Assembly (NCBI RefSeq): GCF_964656455.1
Contig: NC_135715.1
Span: forward strand, 76,397,414-76,461,413
DNA from: Halichoerus grypus
Lineage: Eukaryota > Chordata > Mammalia > Carnivora > Phocidae
DNA length: 64,000 nt
Direction of reading: 5' to 3'
Positions 1 through 10,819 of the stretch are shown piece by piece; positions within the stretch are counted from its first letter, which is position 1; every line of letters begins with the position of its first letter. The position numbers and the translations under genes were made by a program. The notes below the pieces were generated by a model. The model was given only the letters and a program-made list of their open reading frames with translations, was not told where the DNA came from and did no database searches.

Positions 1-165
1 TGGGGGATGGGGTAATGGGGTGATGGGCATTAAGGAGGGCACGTGATGTGATGAGCACTGGGTGTTATAGGCAACTGATGAATCACTGAACTCTACAACT
101 GAAACTAATGATGTTGGCTAATTGAATTTAAATTTAAAAAAATATATAAAAAATAATTAATTTTT
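1..165 (+). mobile_element. L1 3' end, older carnivore type
   Basis: The G-rich start, the 'gggcattaaggagggca' and 'gagcactgggtgttata' blocks, the 'aactgaaactaatgatg' block and the A-rich end follow the order of a carnivore L1 3' UTR in sense orientation. The element is cut by the window start, so its 5' extent is unknown. The poly-A is degraded (A mixed with AT), which suggests an older copy. Confidence 0.75.
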
Positions 166-1085
166 TTTTTTACTTTCATTCCCTATCGTTTTGTTCCTTT
201 TTAAAATACCAACATTTGTACTTCAAAATTTAGCCCAAGAAATATCAGGTATTTACTGGCTGAATTTAGTAAATAATGTAATTATTGATTTGAGGATAAT
301 GCTATAATATTCATTTTGTTTATGTTCTTTCATTGTTCAAAAACTGTCTTAAATCATTTCTTTGCCCCAATTTTTTCCCATTGTAATAGAGTAAGTTGAT
401 TAAAATTCAAACAAAAACTATATCAAAACAGACACAGGATAAGATTGCTTTAAATAGCTCATAAGTAGGCTGATAATAATTAATTTTCTGTCTTTAATAA
501 ACCAGTCATATGTGTAGCCACCATCTCTCTCTCTAAAGGTCTTTCTTTTATGTAAGCCTCAAACATGTATCTAATCTTGCGCTAATTCATAAATAGGGGA
601 AGGCACCCAAGGTGGGGGGGACGGTCACGGAAATGTAATGGTCTGAAGAAGGTGAAGGAGAAAGCAGGAGAGATCTCATCTGCTAAGGGTGGTAAGGACA
701 GTGGAGAAGGTCTGGAACGGCTCCCAATGGGATGGGAGAGGGAAAAGTCGAGCATAAATGAACGATCACAGCATGAGGCTAAGTGTCCTTCCAGCTGAGG
801 CTGGAGGCTGTGAATGTTCAGCACTGGCAACTGAACATTTATGGGATTTTAGAAACATTTTTGGGATAACTATAGGAAAATCACACTATAGGATTGATCT
901 GTGGCAGGACTTTTCTCAGTGGACAGAGCAGATATGCATGGATAGGTGGAAGCTGATGACCCTGGCCAGGCCAAGGAAATTCAGGCCATCAACATGGGTC
1001 CAGGTATGTGGGAAGGGAAATGCCAACAGGAAGAGGAGGCTGACGGACAGCAGTCCGAGAGGGAAATGGAGGGGTATATATTCAA
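166..1085. other. No gene seen; AT-rich unique DNA
   Basis: AT-rich sequence with no recognisable repeat. Two open frames of 82 and 131 codons near 580-1150 overlap on opposite strands. Neither shows a known domain or splice structure, and the larger one runs into an L1 fragment. Confidence 0.5.
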
Positions 1086-1089
1086 AGGA

Positions 1090-1235
1090 AATAAATCAGG
1101 ATCTTGAAGAGATATCTTCATTTCCATGTTCACTGCAGCATTATTTACAATAGCCAAGATATGAAAACAACCTACATGTCCTTCAACACATGAATGGATA
1201 AAGAAAATGTGGTGTATGTATGCACTGTTCATTCT
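1090..1235 (+). mobile_element. L1 ORF2 3'-part fragment
   Basis: The blocks 'cactgcagcattattta', 'caatagccaagatatg' and 'atgaatggataaagaaaat' are the well-known sense stretch of L1 ORF2 near its C-terminus (protein 'IAKTWKQPKCP...EWIKKMW'-type). It is short and degraded, with no coding capacity. Confidence 0.75.
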
Positions 1236-1239
1236 TTAG

Positions 1240-1525
1240 AGACTATTTTTTTAGAGCAGTTTCAGGTTTACAACAAAATTGAGAGGGAGGTACAGAGATT
1301 TGCCATATACGTCCTTTCCCCAAACATGCACAGTCTCCTCCATTACCAATATATCTCACCAGAATGATACATTTTTTTAAATCAAAGATGAACTGACACA
1401 TAATAATCACTTAAAATGACTTTACTTTCAGTAAACTGGAGTTTACTCTTGGTGTTGTTTGTTCTATGGGTTTGTACACATATATAGTGATTCGGAGCCA
1501 CCATTATAAGAGTATTTTCTTTTTT
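1240..1525 (-). mobile_element. Old L1M 3' UTR (antisense)
   Basis: The stretch from 'agagcagtttcaggtt' through 'acatgcacagtctcctcc' to 'ttgttctatgggtttg' and 'ccaccattataagagtatttt' matches the remembered antisense 3' UTR of mammalian L1M elements. It abuts a sense ORF2 fragment, so this is either a separate insertion or an old 5' inversion. Confidence 0.6.
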
Positions 1526-1552
1526 GAAGTGGGAGAAAAGGGTTCCATTAAT

Positions 1553-1680
1553 TTCTTTTCTTTCCAGCTTTATTGAGGTCTATTTAGCATATAACATTGT
1601 AAAAGCTTAAGGTGTACAATATGTTGATTTGATACATTTATATACTGTAAGATGATTACCACCTTTTATTATATTTGAAA
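1553..1680 (-). mobile_element. L1M 3' UTR fragment (antisense)
   Basis: 'ccagctttattgaggt', 'ataacattgtaaaagctt' and 'aaggtgtacaatatgttga' are the standard antisense start of L1MA/L1MB 3' UTRs. It is about 130 bp long and diverged. Confidence 0.65.
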
Positions 1681-1984
1681 AAAATTATCTACAAACTAAA
1701 TAACCAAAATCTACAAGTTGGAAAAACATCTTCCAACTGTTTAATGTGTAGCAAATAAAGGACATCACTTTTAAATATATAGTTAATATTTTAAAAATAA
1801 GCAACATAGAAAAATCTGGAGCCCTTCCCAGTATGAAACTAAGAATTCTTTATGAAACTAAATAGTTTAATGAAATTGTATTATCTTTTAAGTGTCAAAA
1901 GAGGCAAACCTGATAAAATAATTTTTAGGGTTTTCCCCCTTAGTTCCAATTTATATAAATCCTTCTTATCTCTTAAAGGAAAAT

Positions 1985-2445
1985 GACTCTTCTGGCTCAC
2001 CTCCTTTTGATTATTGTACGTAGGAACAAAATCATAAACCAACTTTGCAGATGATCACGGCTAACTGATGGGTACGATACAATTTCGGAAGTCATGATGG
2101 GGAGCTCTCCTGCACTACTAGGCTCCTCACAGCCTACACACTCCAGGAGGAGGGAGTAAGATTTCCTCACAGCCAATGAAAAGCTGTCACAACTTCAGTC
2201 ACCTCGGCCAATGAGAAGCCACTACTCCTTCAAACTCCAATGAACATTTGCTCAAAACAACCCCTCCCAACTTCCTGCTTTCCTCTACAAAAGGATAGTC
2301 TTCCCTGTTCTCTGGGCTTGCCAATGGTTCCCCATAGTTTACACGTCCCAAACTGCAATATCTCTATTCCCAAGTAAACTAATTTGCAGCTTGGTAGGCT
2401 TTGTTGTTTAATTTTTAAGGCTGGCAGTATCAATCTATGTTGAAA
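1985..2445 (+). mobile_element. Candidate solo LTR, ERV1-like
   Basis: The 3' half has the layout of a gammaretrovirus-like LTR: repeated 'ccaatgagaa/ccaatgaa' CCAAT boxes (about 2180-2245), 'ctctacaaaaggata' where a TATA region would sit, a 'ttctctgggcttgcc' R-like region, 'agtaaacta' in place of AATAAA, and 'cttggtaggctttg' near the end. No internal viral genes flank it. The exact family and ends are not resolved. An old non-coding relic is inferred. Confidence 0.45.
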
Positions 2446-2501
2446 AATACTTCACAACTAAAGTTATTTCTTTAAAACTGATTGCTTTCATTAGTATAGA
2501 T

Positions 2502-2698
2502 CAGGGTTTGGTAAATGATAGCCTGTGTGTCAAGTAAGACCTTTCGCCTGTTCTTATGAGTGTCCCTAAACCACAGCCATGCCTACTCGTTTATGTACGT
2601 CTATGGCCAGTTGTGTAGTTGTGACAGAGATCCTATGGCCCACAAAGCCCAAAATATTTATTATCCAGCCCTTTATGGGAAAAGTTTGCCTACTCCTG
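2502..2698 (-). mobile_element. hAT-type (Charlie-group) MITE
   Basis: The right end, read on the minus strand, gives 'caggagtaggcaaacttt', then a 'ccataaagggctggat' and 'tttgggctttgtgggcc' order. This matches a mammalian hAT non-autonomous element whose consensus starts CAGGGGTCGGCAAACTTT. The left end supplies the imperfect opposite terminus. The 8-bp target duplication is too diverged to call. No transposase is present. Confidence 0.65.
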
Positions 2699-2706
2699 AT
2701 ACATCT

Positions 2707-4930
2707 CATTGGAAATAGATTATACTGTAGACATGCAAATCATATTTTACTTAGGTTTTATTATTTTAAAAATAAACTTATTGTCTCATTATCATTGTTA
2801 ATCTAAGAGGTGAATCTGATAATTATATTATATTCTTATGTCCCCTTCACTCCCCCTGGCAAAGTAAAAAAAAAAAACCCTGAAATCAACTGGTACTTAC
2901 CTGAGTACCTGCTCTAACTACAAATTCATACTTAAGGTCTGAGTTTTATGTCACAAGACAAATAAAATACTCAAACCTCAATTTATTAGTTTCAAGCAAA
3001 CAATCGCTCAAACTCTAATCAGTAACAAAACTGTCCTGATGTCTATCCTTACTTTGCAACTAATACTTGGTAGAGATATTAATAAATAAAAACAAAATTT
3101 AGTAGTAAAGGTATAGACAGCCCAAGAATAATCAATAGGTTAGATAACCAATTTAACCTACAGGTTGCATAATTAACATAAATAATTGAGAATTATCTTC
3201 ATTATAATTTAACCATTTAACATCATTTAATACACCATTTAACTTTATTGCTCATTTTAAAATTCCAGAAGTTGGTTAAAATTTGGTTTATTTAAAATTT
3301 AGATAATGAACATCATGGAACTCTCTTGTAATCTAGCTCAGAGTATGATGTACAATGTATTTTTTTTATTATTTATAATTATCTTTAAAAATAGTTACAT
3401 AGGAAATGTTCCCCCCAAATAATGAAATGTATCACACAGAGAGAGGTCTTCTAATATAAAGGACTGAGAAGACATGAGAGAGCCCCATTTGTACCACCAA
3501 GACACAGTTCTGCATAAAATGTAATACTTTAAAAATATGTAGTCAAAATTACAGGAAAGAATGAAACATTCTCAAGGCTAGAAAAAAGTATGGAAATGAA
3601 AGCCAGAGATAACTGGGGGTGATGCTACACATAGTATGTGGGTTATCAGACCCACTTATGGGCCTAGAGACTGAGCCTGAATCTTAATGTCCAACAGAGA
3701 TGGGAGAGTTGGCCTCCATCCAGAGCAAGGCCAGGGCTCCCACATACAAGGAAAGTCCAAGATGAGATCCCTCCTTCTCTAAGGCTGTGGATAGAAAGAC
3801 AAACCACTACATAGAAAGCAAAATCATAAGCTTGCATCAACCACAAGCCTGTACCATTTACAGGTGACAGTTTGTCCAAATTTATAACAAATATGTGCTG
3901 CTATAACCCCCAACCATGAGATTTACATAAAAACTGCTTTGAGACCCATAAAACCCCTGGTATCCCAGCAGATGCACAAGGAGAACCACTCCTAGGGACA
4001 CCTTCACACCCGCTGCATTTTAGAGTCCTATCTAAGAATAACTCTCAGTGTAGATGAGTTCACACAAAATAATTACAAATCACTGGAGCAATTAAACTAT
4101 CATGATGTGATGTGGAATGATGCAATCAGCAGCCTGAGAAGAAATGGAAGATGGAAATGAGAAAGGCCAAAATGCATCTGTAGTGACATCTACTTTTCCA
4201 GGCTTGTACAAAGTGTCAGCTGGAAGAATCAGGCAGAACCCTAAGCAGAGTGTGGTATTTCTTAAAGAAACACACACCGTGGGACAGTTACCTGTGGCTT
4301 GAGATGCGTCAAATGAAGGGACTGGATGATCATTCTTTTACTATTCTAGTTGGGTTGTTTCTCGCCATTCCCCACTTACATACACCTCCAAGTTTGGATA
4401 TTGGAAAGGAAAGGAAAAAAAAGGCAGAAAGGCCTCAAAAATGAGGCAGCAAAATATGATGATATGTGAAGGGTGACAGAACTGTTGCTTTAGGTAAGTA
4501 TGAATAAAATAAAAATCTTCATAAAACAGTAAGTACCAGTGGGCTAGCCACCATCCCACTATGTGCCACAATCTTGAGGCTTGCTAATGGAATACTGTGT
4601 TCATAAGATACTATTTTATCTATTTTATTGGCCTTCTGTATTTGCCCGATTTAGTAAAAAGTCAAAAAAAAATATTTAATTGGAAAATGAAGACACTGAA
4701 GTTGCCTTCAAGAAGACTTCCAGAGTTTCCAAAGAAGAATTCTGAGGTTTTTAAGGGCACCAAGTTTCCCGGTGCTCATGCTTTACACTAGTTAATGTTA
4801 CCCTTAAATGTTAAATGCCTTCCTTTTCCTTGATTCAAAGTATTCCTAGCACTAGTCATGTGGTTTAGTCATTTGAGCTATTTTGCATCCTCAAGAAGAA
4901 TGACAGGCAGGACTGAGCCCAGCAGTCTTC
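2707..4930. other. No gene seen; unique AT-rich DNA
   Basis: About 2.2 kb without a supported gene or confident repeat. Short open frames (60-76 codons) lie on both strands and overlap each other, which is expected by chance. There is an A-run at 2866-2877. Confidence 0.5.
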
Positions 4931-4934
4931 TTGG

Positions 4935-5140
4935 GTGCTGTGCTGCAGTGGGAAGCATAGGTTTGGTGTCAGGTCTGTGTTATTACTCAGTTCGGCTGAG
5001 CAATCACCTTGGCAAATGATGGCCTCTCTGGGCCCAGTCCATCTGAGCTAAGTGGGGCCCTCCTCACAGGGTGCTTGTGAAGACGGATGAAACTTAATGA
5101 AGGCCTGCCGCCTGGCTTAAAGTAGGAGCTCAGTCAAGGG
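4935..5140 (+). mobile_element. MIR SINE, diverged
   Basis: The MIR order is visible in sense: a gene-like head ('gtgctgcagtgggaagca'), a central 'ctgagcaatcaccttggca' region, then 'gtgcttgtgaagacgga' and a 3' end resembling 'ctggcttaaagtaggagctca'. Divergence is high, typical of this mammal-wide tRNA-derived SINE. Confidence 0.6.
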
Positions 5141-6540
5141 GATGCACACCGCACTTTCCTTTTGAGAGCACGTGCTGGAAGTCAGAGGGATAGCTGCAAG
5201 CTCCACACGTGAGAAGGAAATTCTCTGGAGAATAATTTGGTGGGTATTTACCTCAAATCATTTTGAATTAAGGGGGATTATAAACCAACAGACTGAATCA
5301 AGAATCTTAAGGGAGAAGGATACAGAGGAGGAGGCATGGCTCCCCAGAGCGGCCATTGGTTAGGACAGCGTAGCCTAGCAGGAGCTGGGAGGAAAAACAA
5401 TGCAAACAGTCCTTTATATACAGGGGGCATCTGCACCTCACGCCTTCGAAATGCAAGAGAGCCTCAATTATAATCCAACCCACAGAATTCCATGTAAATA
5501 ATTCAGTGACTCATAAAGATATTCTTTATAAAAACACAACTTTTATACAGCGCTTCCCTTTTTATACCTGGTTGCTTACTTAGGCCTTTGTCTTCAGTGC
5601 AATATGATTTTAGTTAAGGTTTCCTATTTTAGAATTTTCTCCTTTTTTCACTCAGTTCACTTATTATATGTTATTTTTGAAAAAGGAGTTTAGGCATAAA
5701 TATTAAAAAGTCTACTAGACAAAATATCACAAGCACATTTCTACAAATTAGAAATTTGTAGAAATTAGATACCTGGCTCGTGTTATTTTTCCAATTAAGT
5801 TTTCATTGTTTTATTATTAATGTAAGTATTAATGTCATCATACTTTATTATAATGGACTGACTCAAGGTCTTTTATGTGCAGCAACTGAGCCCATCTACA
5901 TGCTGAGAATCTAATTTAGGTGACCTCAGCCAGGGGTCCAGAACTGGCTTTAAGAACTGTTAACCTCTTGAAATCCAGTCCAAGTTGCAGATCTAAAACT
6001 ATCACCAGGTTTTCAAAGGAATCCATGACGTTAAAATAGTTAGGAAGCATTATTTTACTATCTCCTTCCTTTTCCTGCTGTCTCCAACACAAATACTTCC
6101 CTCATACCTAACAAAATGGTATGCTAAAACCACAAGTTGTTATATGTAGCTATTTTGTTTCCTAATTTAGAAGGTGTGTTCAGAAATTTATATGCAAATA
6201 CACTTCAAACAAGAGATACTTGTATTTGTACCATTCACAACATACAACCAGCTGTGTTTACTTCACATAAATTCAACTACAGAAGACGTAATGAAATGGG
6301 CATTTTTTGACAAATCACAAAGCTACATCACCTGTCTTTAGGAAATTAAATTTTCGGGTTATGATACTATGATGACCATGTCCATATAAATCACTTTCTA
6401 ACAGTACAATTCTAGAGAAAAATAAAATTAGCATTATCTTTTTGCTTAACTGTAACTATGTCCATAGATATTTGCCTATTTTACCCAAAGGACAGTAGGA
6501 GCTCTTGAAGGACACAATCTTAACAACTAAACATCAAAAT
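5141..6540. other. No gene seen; unique DNA
   Basis: AT-rich unique sequence. A small palindromic duplication (acaaattagaaatttgt, near 5743-5759) is the only structure noticed. Confidence 0.45.
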
Positions 6541-6776
6541 GAGGGTCTGATAAATTTTAAAGATTTTAATTTATTTATTTATTTGAGAGAGAGAATGAGA
6601 GAGAGAGAGAGAGCGCACATGAGGGGGGGAGGGTCAGAGGGAGAAGCAGACTCCCTGCCAAGCAGGGAGCCGGATGCGGGACTCGATCCCGGGATCCCGG
6701 GATCATGACCTGAGCCGAAGGCAGTCGCTTAACCAACTGAGCCACCCAGGCGCCCCGAGGGTCTGATAAATTTTAA
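6541..6776 (-). mobile_element. Can-SINE with 20-bp target duplication
   Basis: This is a full antisense carnivore SINE: TTTTAAAGATTTTAATTTATTT tail complement, (GA)n tract, the 'gagaagcaga' and 'gggactcgatcccggg' (B-box complement) stretches, and the 'ctgagccacccaggcgcccc' head complement. The element is about 6561-6756. The flanks repeat 'gagggtctgataaattttaa' exactly (6541-6560 and 6757-6776), a hallmark of L1-driven insertion. The intact duplication suggests a fairly recent event. Confidence 0.95.
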
Positions 6777-8440
6777 AAAGTCATACCCAAGATAATGAAA
6801 TGATGTTGATCAAAATGTAATACTGTATATATATATTTGAAATATCCTCCAGCCACAATTAGAGTATTATTATTCTCATTAACACTGAGAAGTGTTTAAT
6901 AGTTTAAAAAACAAATGATTTGTTAAATGTCAAAGTTTCCTGATTTCTTTTATAGTCTGCTTATGTATGTCTAATTTATTAAATGGATTGTTCATCACTA
7001 TATTTTTTTCAAGATTGAAGAAATATCTTCTAGATTATACTTGTTATACAGGACAACTTTTCTATAGTTGTAAGCCCACAGTGGAGGTGTACTAGATACA
7101 TTAATGATTTAGGTGTAATATCTACTAAATATTGTGCCTAATGATTCAGTAATAAACATTAAATATCAAAAGAGCATAAGGACTTAGGCAAAGCAAGGTA
7201 TTTGAAAACATGATTGAATAACTTTAAAAGTTTACTATATGATATTTTTACACATGTAGGGTGAATGTCAGTTTGCTAATCACTTTGGAAGCACTTTTTC
7301 TAGAGAGGAAGTTCTCATATCAGAGACACTGAACCTTCTGGTAAAATATTCCATCACCAAAAACCAAGAGATCAGCTTACATCTATTTTTGAATAATATT
7401 GTAAGAATTTTTTTTCAGGGTTTTTTTTATAGCTTGCTCACATTAAAGGAAGAAAAGCACAAGAAGAGCCATAAAAAAAAAACAAAAAAACAAAAGATCT
7501 GCTTTAAAAAAAATAAACACAATTCCATGGCTTTACAAACACAGATTTACCTGTTTTAAGGAACACCCAACAGCATTTATGCAAAAATACCATGCATATA
7601 TAGTGTCATCACTAAAAATCTACTTGTACAACATTTGGTATCACTTGATGAGTTGTTATTTCACAGAAAAATTGTATGTGATTGTACCACTATTTATAAA
7701 CATCAGACCATCCAGTAGAGATTTAAAAATTACCAACTGCTTAACCCTGGTTTAGCCAAATAACATGCCAATAAATAAATACCAACCATGGGAACTTTAG
7801 AGGGTAGTGGGTATAAGGGGGGCGGGAGGATCATCAAGTTATCATCCCACTGAAGACTGTGTGAGCCACCTGTGATTTGAAGGATCTCTGTTCCCCTCTA
7901 AAATGCCAAGTAAACCTTGTGCAACTTTGCACTTCTTGGTGCAACCACTCTGCTTACTCAGTGTCAAGGGATAGACTAGTCAGCAATCCAGGGCAATGTT
8001 TTTGGCAAAATCAATGTACAGAAAACAAGTTCATTCTTATTTTCGTTCTCTCTCATCCCCGTCCCCCCCCACGCCTGCCTCTCTCTCCCTCATCCCCTCC
8101 CTCCGTCGCTACCCCACCTCCCCGCAAGACAAAGTTATTTAAGTGTTACGTCAGACTGCAGATCAGTTAGCAAAGTTTTTCCAGCAAAGAAAGGCCGACT
8201 GTCTAAACTACGTTTCACACGTGTCCCAGAGCCCTCGTAGACTGGCAGATGAGGAAGGAAAACGCTATTTGGGGCAGAGAAGACGCAGAGGAAGAGGAAG
8301 CAGGGTGGGAAGATAGTTTTGGGGCTTGGGGAAAGGCTGCAGAGGAAACGGGATCCTAACAACGGAAGAGTTAGTTTAGGGGGCTGCAAGAGAAGGAAGG
8401 ACAACGGAAATTGGGGGAACTGAGAACGAAGTGGTGGTCC
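6777..8440. other. No gene seen; unique DNA left of CpG island
   Basis: Mostly AT-rich unique DNA with an A/CA-rich run at 7472-7495. From about 8040 it becomes pyrimidine-rich, then rises in GC towards the island. If the island promoter fires leftwards, this would be proximal first-intron DNA. Confidence 0.45.
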
Positions 8441-8457
8441 GTGACCATTCTCTTTAC

Positions 8458-9060
8458 CTGCTGTACTTCTTGGGGTCCCGGCGAACAAACGGCCACCGTA
8501 TTTCCCTTCATTCCCGACGGGATGAGACCACTGTCTTCTCTCCGGACAGCGCGGGCCTCGGCTCCGTCCTCCTTCCTCGGCGACCGCAGCAACAACTCTG
8601 CTTCTGGGCGGGGGAGCCGCTCCCCCGAGCCGCGGGTGCCCACATCCCCGCCCGGACTCCGGGCGCCACTGCCCGGGCGCGAGCGGAGGCGGAGGCCAGA
8701 CACCCCGGGGAGACTCGGCCCGGCTACGGCACCGCCCCCAGGCAACCCCGCGCGCGCCCGGACGAGCCCGGGGCTCCCCCAGCGGGCCACACACCCCAGT
8801 CCCCCGCGCGGGGCCAGCGCGCCCGGCTCCCTCCGCCGCGCCCCCTTCCAGCCCCATCCCCGCGCGCCCCCCACGCCCCTGTGCCCCTCCCACGACGGCC
8901 CGCGCCCCTGCATGACTCCCTCCGTCCTTCCCGTCCCACCTTCGCACGCCCCGCACACCCCTGCGCCCCCATTGCCTCCCCCGCCCCTCCACGTCCAGGA
9001 CCTCCTGTCCCCGCGCTCCAATCGCGCCCACCGCGGCCTCCCCGCCCTCTGCTCGCCCCC
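8458..9060 (-). other. Candidate first exon ending at a splice donor
   Basis: On the minus strand the island's left edge reads ...AAGTACAGCAG followed by GTAAAGAGA, a good match to the CAG|GTAAGT donor consensus. The last exon base would be 8458. An ATG at 8511-8509 has G at -3 and opens 18 codons (MKGNTVAVCSPGPQEVQQ) that end at the donor in phase 0. The same frame stays open well upstream, so the true start, or even coding status, is not settled. The 5' limit given is only a guess below the NRF1 site. I do not recognise the peptide, and the exon may be untranslated or belong to a lncRNA. Confidence 0.35.
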
Positions 9061-9067
9061 CCACGGT

Positions 9068-9079
9068 CGCGCACGCGCG
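9068..9079. promoter_or_regulatory. NRF1-type palindrome
   Basis: The bases cgcgcacgcgcg fit the NRF1 consensus YGCGCAYGCGCR at every position. The site lies inside the CpG island, upstream of the proposed minus-strand exon, where a core-promoter NRF1 site would be expected. Occupancy is inferred. Confidence 0.55.
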
Positions 9080-9250
9080 CGGGTCGCTGAGCAGGGCACT
9101 CGTAGACACCCGCTCGCAGCCGGCTCCTCTTTGGCTGCCCGCGGGGGGCGCCTTCCCTCTTTTCCCCTTCGGTCCAACTGCGTCTGCCTACCGCATCCCG
9201 GGCTTGGAGCTCGAGGGAAGAACTCATTTTCCCACCTGGGCTCCTAGTCC

Positions 9251-10204
9251 CTTGCAATTACAACAGTCAGCGCCTTCCTAATCTAAGGCGTTTTAGGGCG
9301 TCCCTGTTGAGGGAATTGTTCATTCACGAGACTCTAGAGCCTGGCCGAGAACCACCTAGGCTTCAGAGCTGCGCGGTTTCCTCCTAGACTCTAGCAAAGC
9401 AAGGGCCAGGTCCCGCCGCTAGGAGGCATCCCTCGGGATTTGCAGAAATGTGGAGGTGGCAAAAATATTGCCACACCTTATTAGCTCTTTGAATCAGGCT
9501 CGGAAGTAGTGAGTGCTGACCCATTACTTTTAAGAAGCCTCTTTTACTGTTTTTCTCAAGGCCTGAAGAGGTTCGCTCAACTGTGTTTATACGGTATATA
9601 GTTATCCTATTAGTGCTTGTGTATTTCAGTCATTTATTTTCTGGTTGACCTCCACACGTACACTAGGACCCCTTCATCTACACAGGAGGGTGACTGGTTT
9701 TTAGCAGTTTTGTGTCTGGAGAATGGTATGGGTATCTGAACATGTTTGGTGAATGTGCTTGGAGGTAAATTCGCTCATTCCTGAAAGGATCATTTTGGTG
9801 TATTTTACGATTTTTTTTAGATGGGAGATATGCTACTATGTTTGGAACCAAATGGAAACATAAAGGTGCTGGGGAATTTACACATGTTTTTCATGTAACG
9901 AAATGGATAATTGCGAGAAAATCTTCGTTAATTATTCTCTACTTCATATGTGATAGTGACAACCATTTCTTTTAAAAACTTTACTCTCACAAGGTTAGAT
10001 AAGATTGACAAAGGCTGAGATATACCACTAAGGATATATGAATCATTTTCTTTCTGCTTCACAGGCAGCATAATGAAAAGAACTGTGAATTGTTGCTCTA
10101 AAAATGTCCCTACTATCTAGTAAAGGTTTCAGTTTATATATTTGTGTCAAAGAATTCAAAAGTTATTAATGCATTTTAGTTGCCAAAACTAACATGATCT
10201 GAGT
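9251..10204. other. No gene seen; island shore and unique DNA
   Basis: GC content falls quickly after 9250, and the sequence to about 10200 is unique and AT-rich with no identified repeat. A weak plus-strand donor-like GTGAGTGC occurs near 9510, with no supporting exon. Confidence 0.45.
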
Positions 10205-10360
10205 CAGGACTTCTCTCTCTCTCTTTTTCTTTTATTATGTTATGTTAATCACCATACATTACATCATTAGTTTTTGATGTAGTGTTCCATGATTCATTGT
10301 TTGCGTATAACACCCAGTGCTCCATTCAGTATGTGCCCTCTTTAATACCCATCACCAGGC
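10205..10360 (-). mobile_element. Carnivore L1 3' end (antisense)
   Basis: Reads as the complement of the carnivore L1 terminus: 'attatgttatgttaatcac', 'catacattacatcattag', 'aacacccagtgctcca' and 'ccctctttaatacccatca'. Only about 150 bp remain, so it is strongly 5'-truncated. The flanks share an imperfect 'agg(a)cttctct' that may be the target duplication. Confidence 0.85.
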
Positions 10361-10815
10361 TTCTCTTTTGTTGGCTTAGAAAGAAGTAACTGGCAACAGC
10401 TCGATGCTGTGGATGGTGAGAACACTGAGGATCCAGAGCACTTGCCATCATTCTCCTGGCAGAAAAACTAAATATATCCAAAGCAGTATGGGGAAAAAAA
10501 CCAGGAGTGTGTGGCATGGTGTGAAGGCTCAGTTTGATAGAGCACCTTATCAGTAAAAAATATTTTGAGCAACCCAGTACGTGGATATTTATTTGTAAAA
10601 TATATGCATTTCTGAATATATAATATATGCATAAATTAACATATTACATTGTAAAACAAATAGAAATTTAAAAAGGAAAGATAAATCTACATCCAAATAA
10701 GAGAAGTATCGGAATGAAATGAGAATCTCTGCTCACCCTCTCCCCAGTGAAACAACCATTAAGTGGTGAAAATATTTAAAAAAAATCATTTGAAGTCTCT
10801 AGAAATTGTCCCAAG
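10361..10815. other. No gene seen; unique DNA
   Basis: AT-rich, with an alternating TATA/ATAT stretch around 10600-10640. No repeat or exon recognised. Confidence 0.4.
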
Positions 10816-10819
10816 GGCA

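Larger units (their letters stand above)
8445..9250. promoter_or_regulatory. CpG island, probable TATA-less promoter
   Basis: An abrupt switch from AT-rich DNA to a block of about 800 bp that is very GC-rich and CpG-dense, with CpG retained throughout (many gcgcg and ccgcg runs). It is the only such block in the 64 kb. It contains a GC box (gggcggggg, 8606-8614), a CCAAT box (9018-9022) and a perfect NRF1 palindrome (9068-9079), and has no TATA box at a sensible place. Unmethylated islands of this kind normally mark gene promoters. Several long open frames cross it on both strands, but they are GC-rich artefacts. Direction is best guessed as minus, from the splice donor at the left edge. Confidence 0.8.

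Noticed and set aside
1985..2445. A cellular promoter, from the repeated CCAAT boxes
   Set aside because: The layout with a polyadenylation-like end fits a retroviral-type LTR relic better, and there is no CpG island.
8135..9257. Long open frames on both strands (up to 324 codons) across the CpG island
   Set aside because: They are rich in Gly/Arg/Pro/Ala, overlap in several frames and on both strands, and arise because stop codons are rare in GC-rich DNA. None has a known domain.
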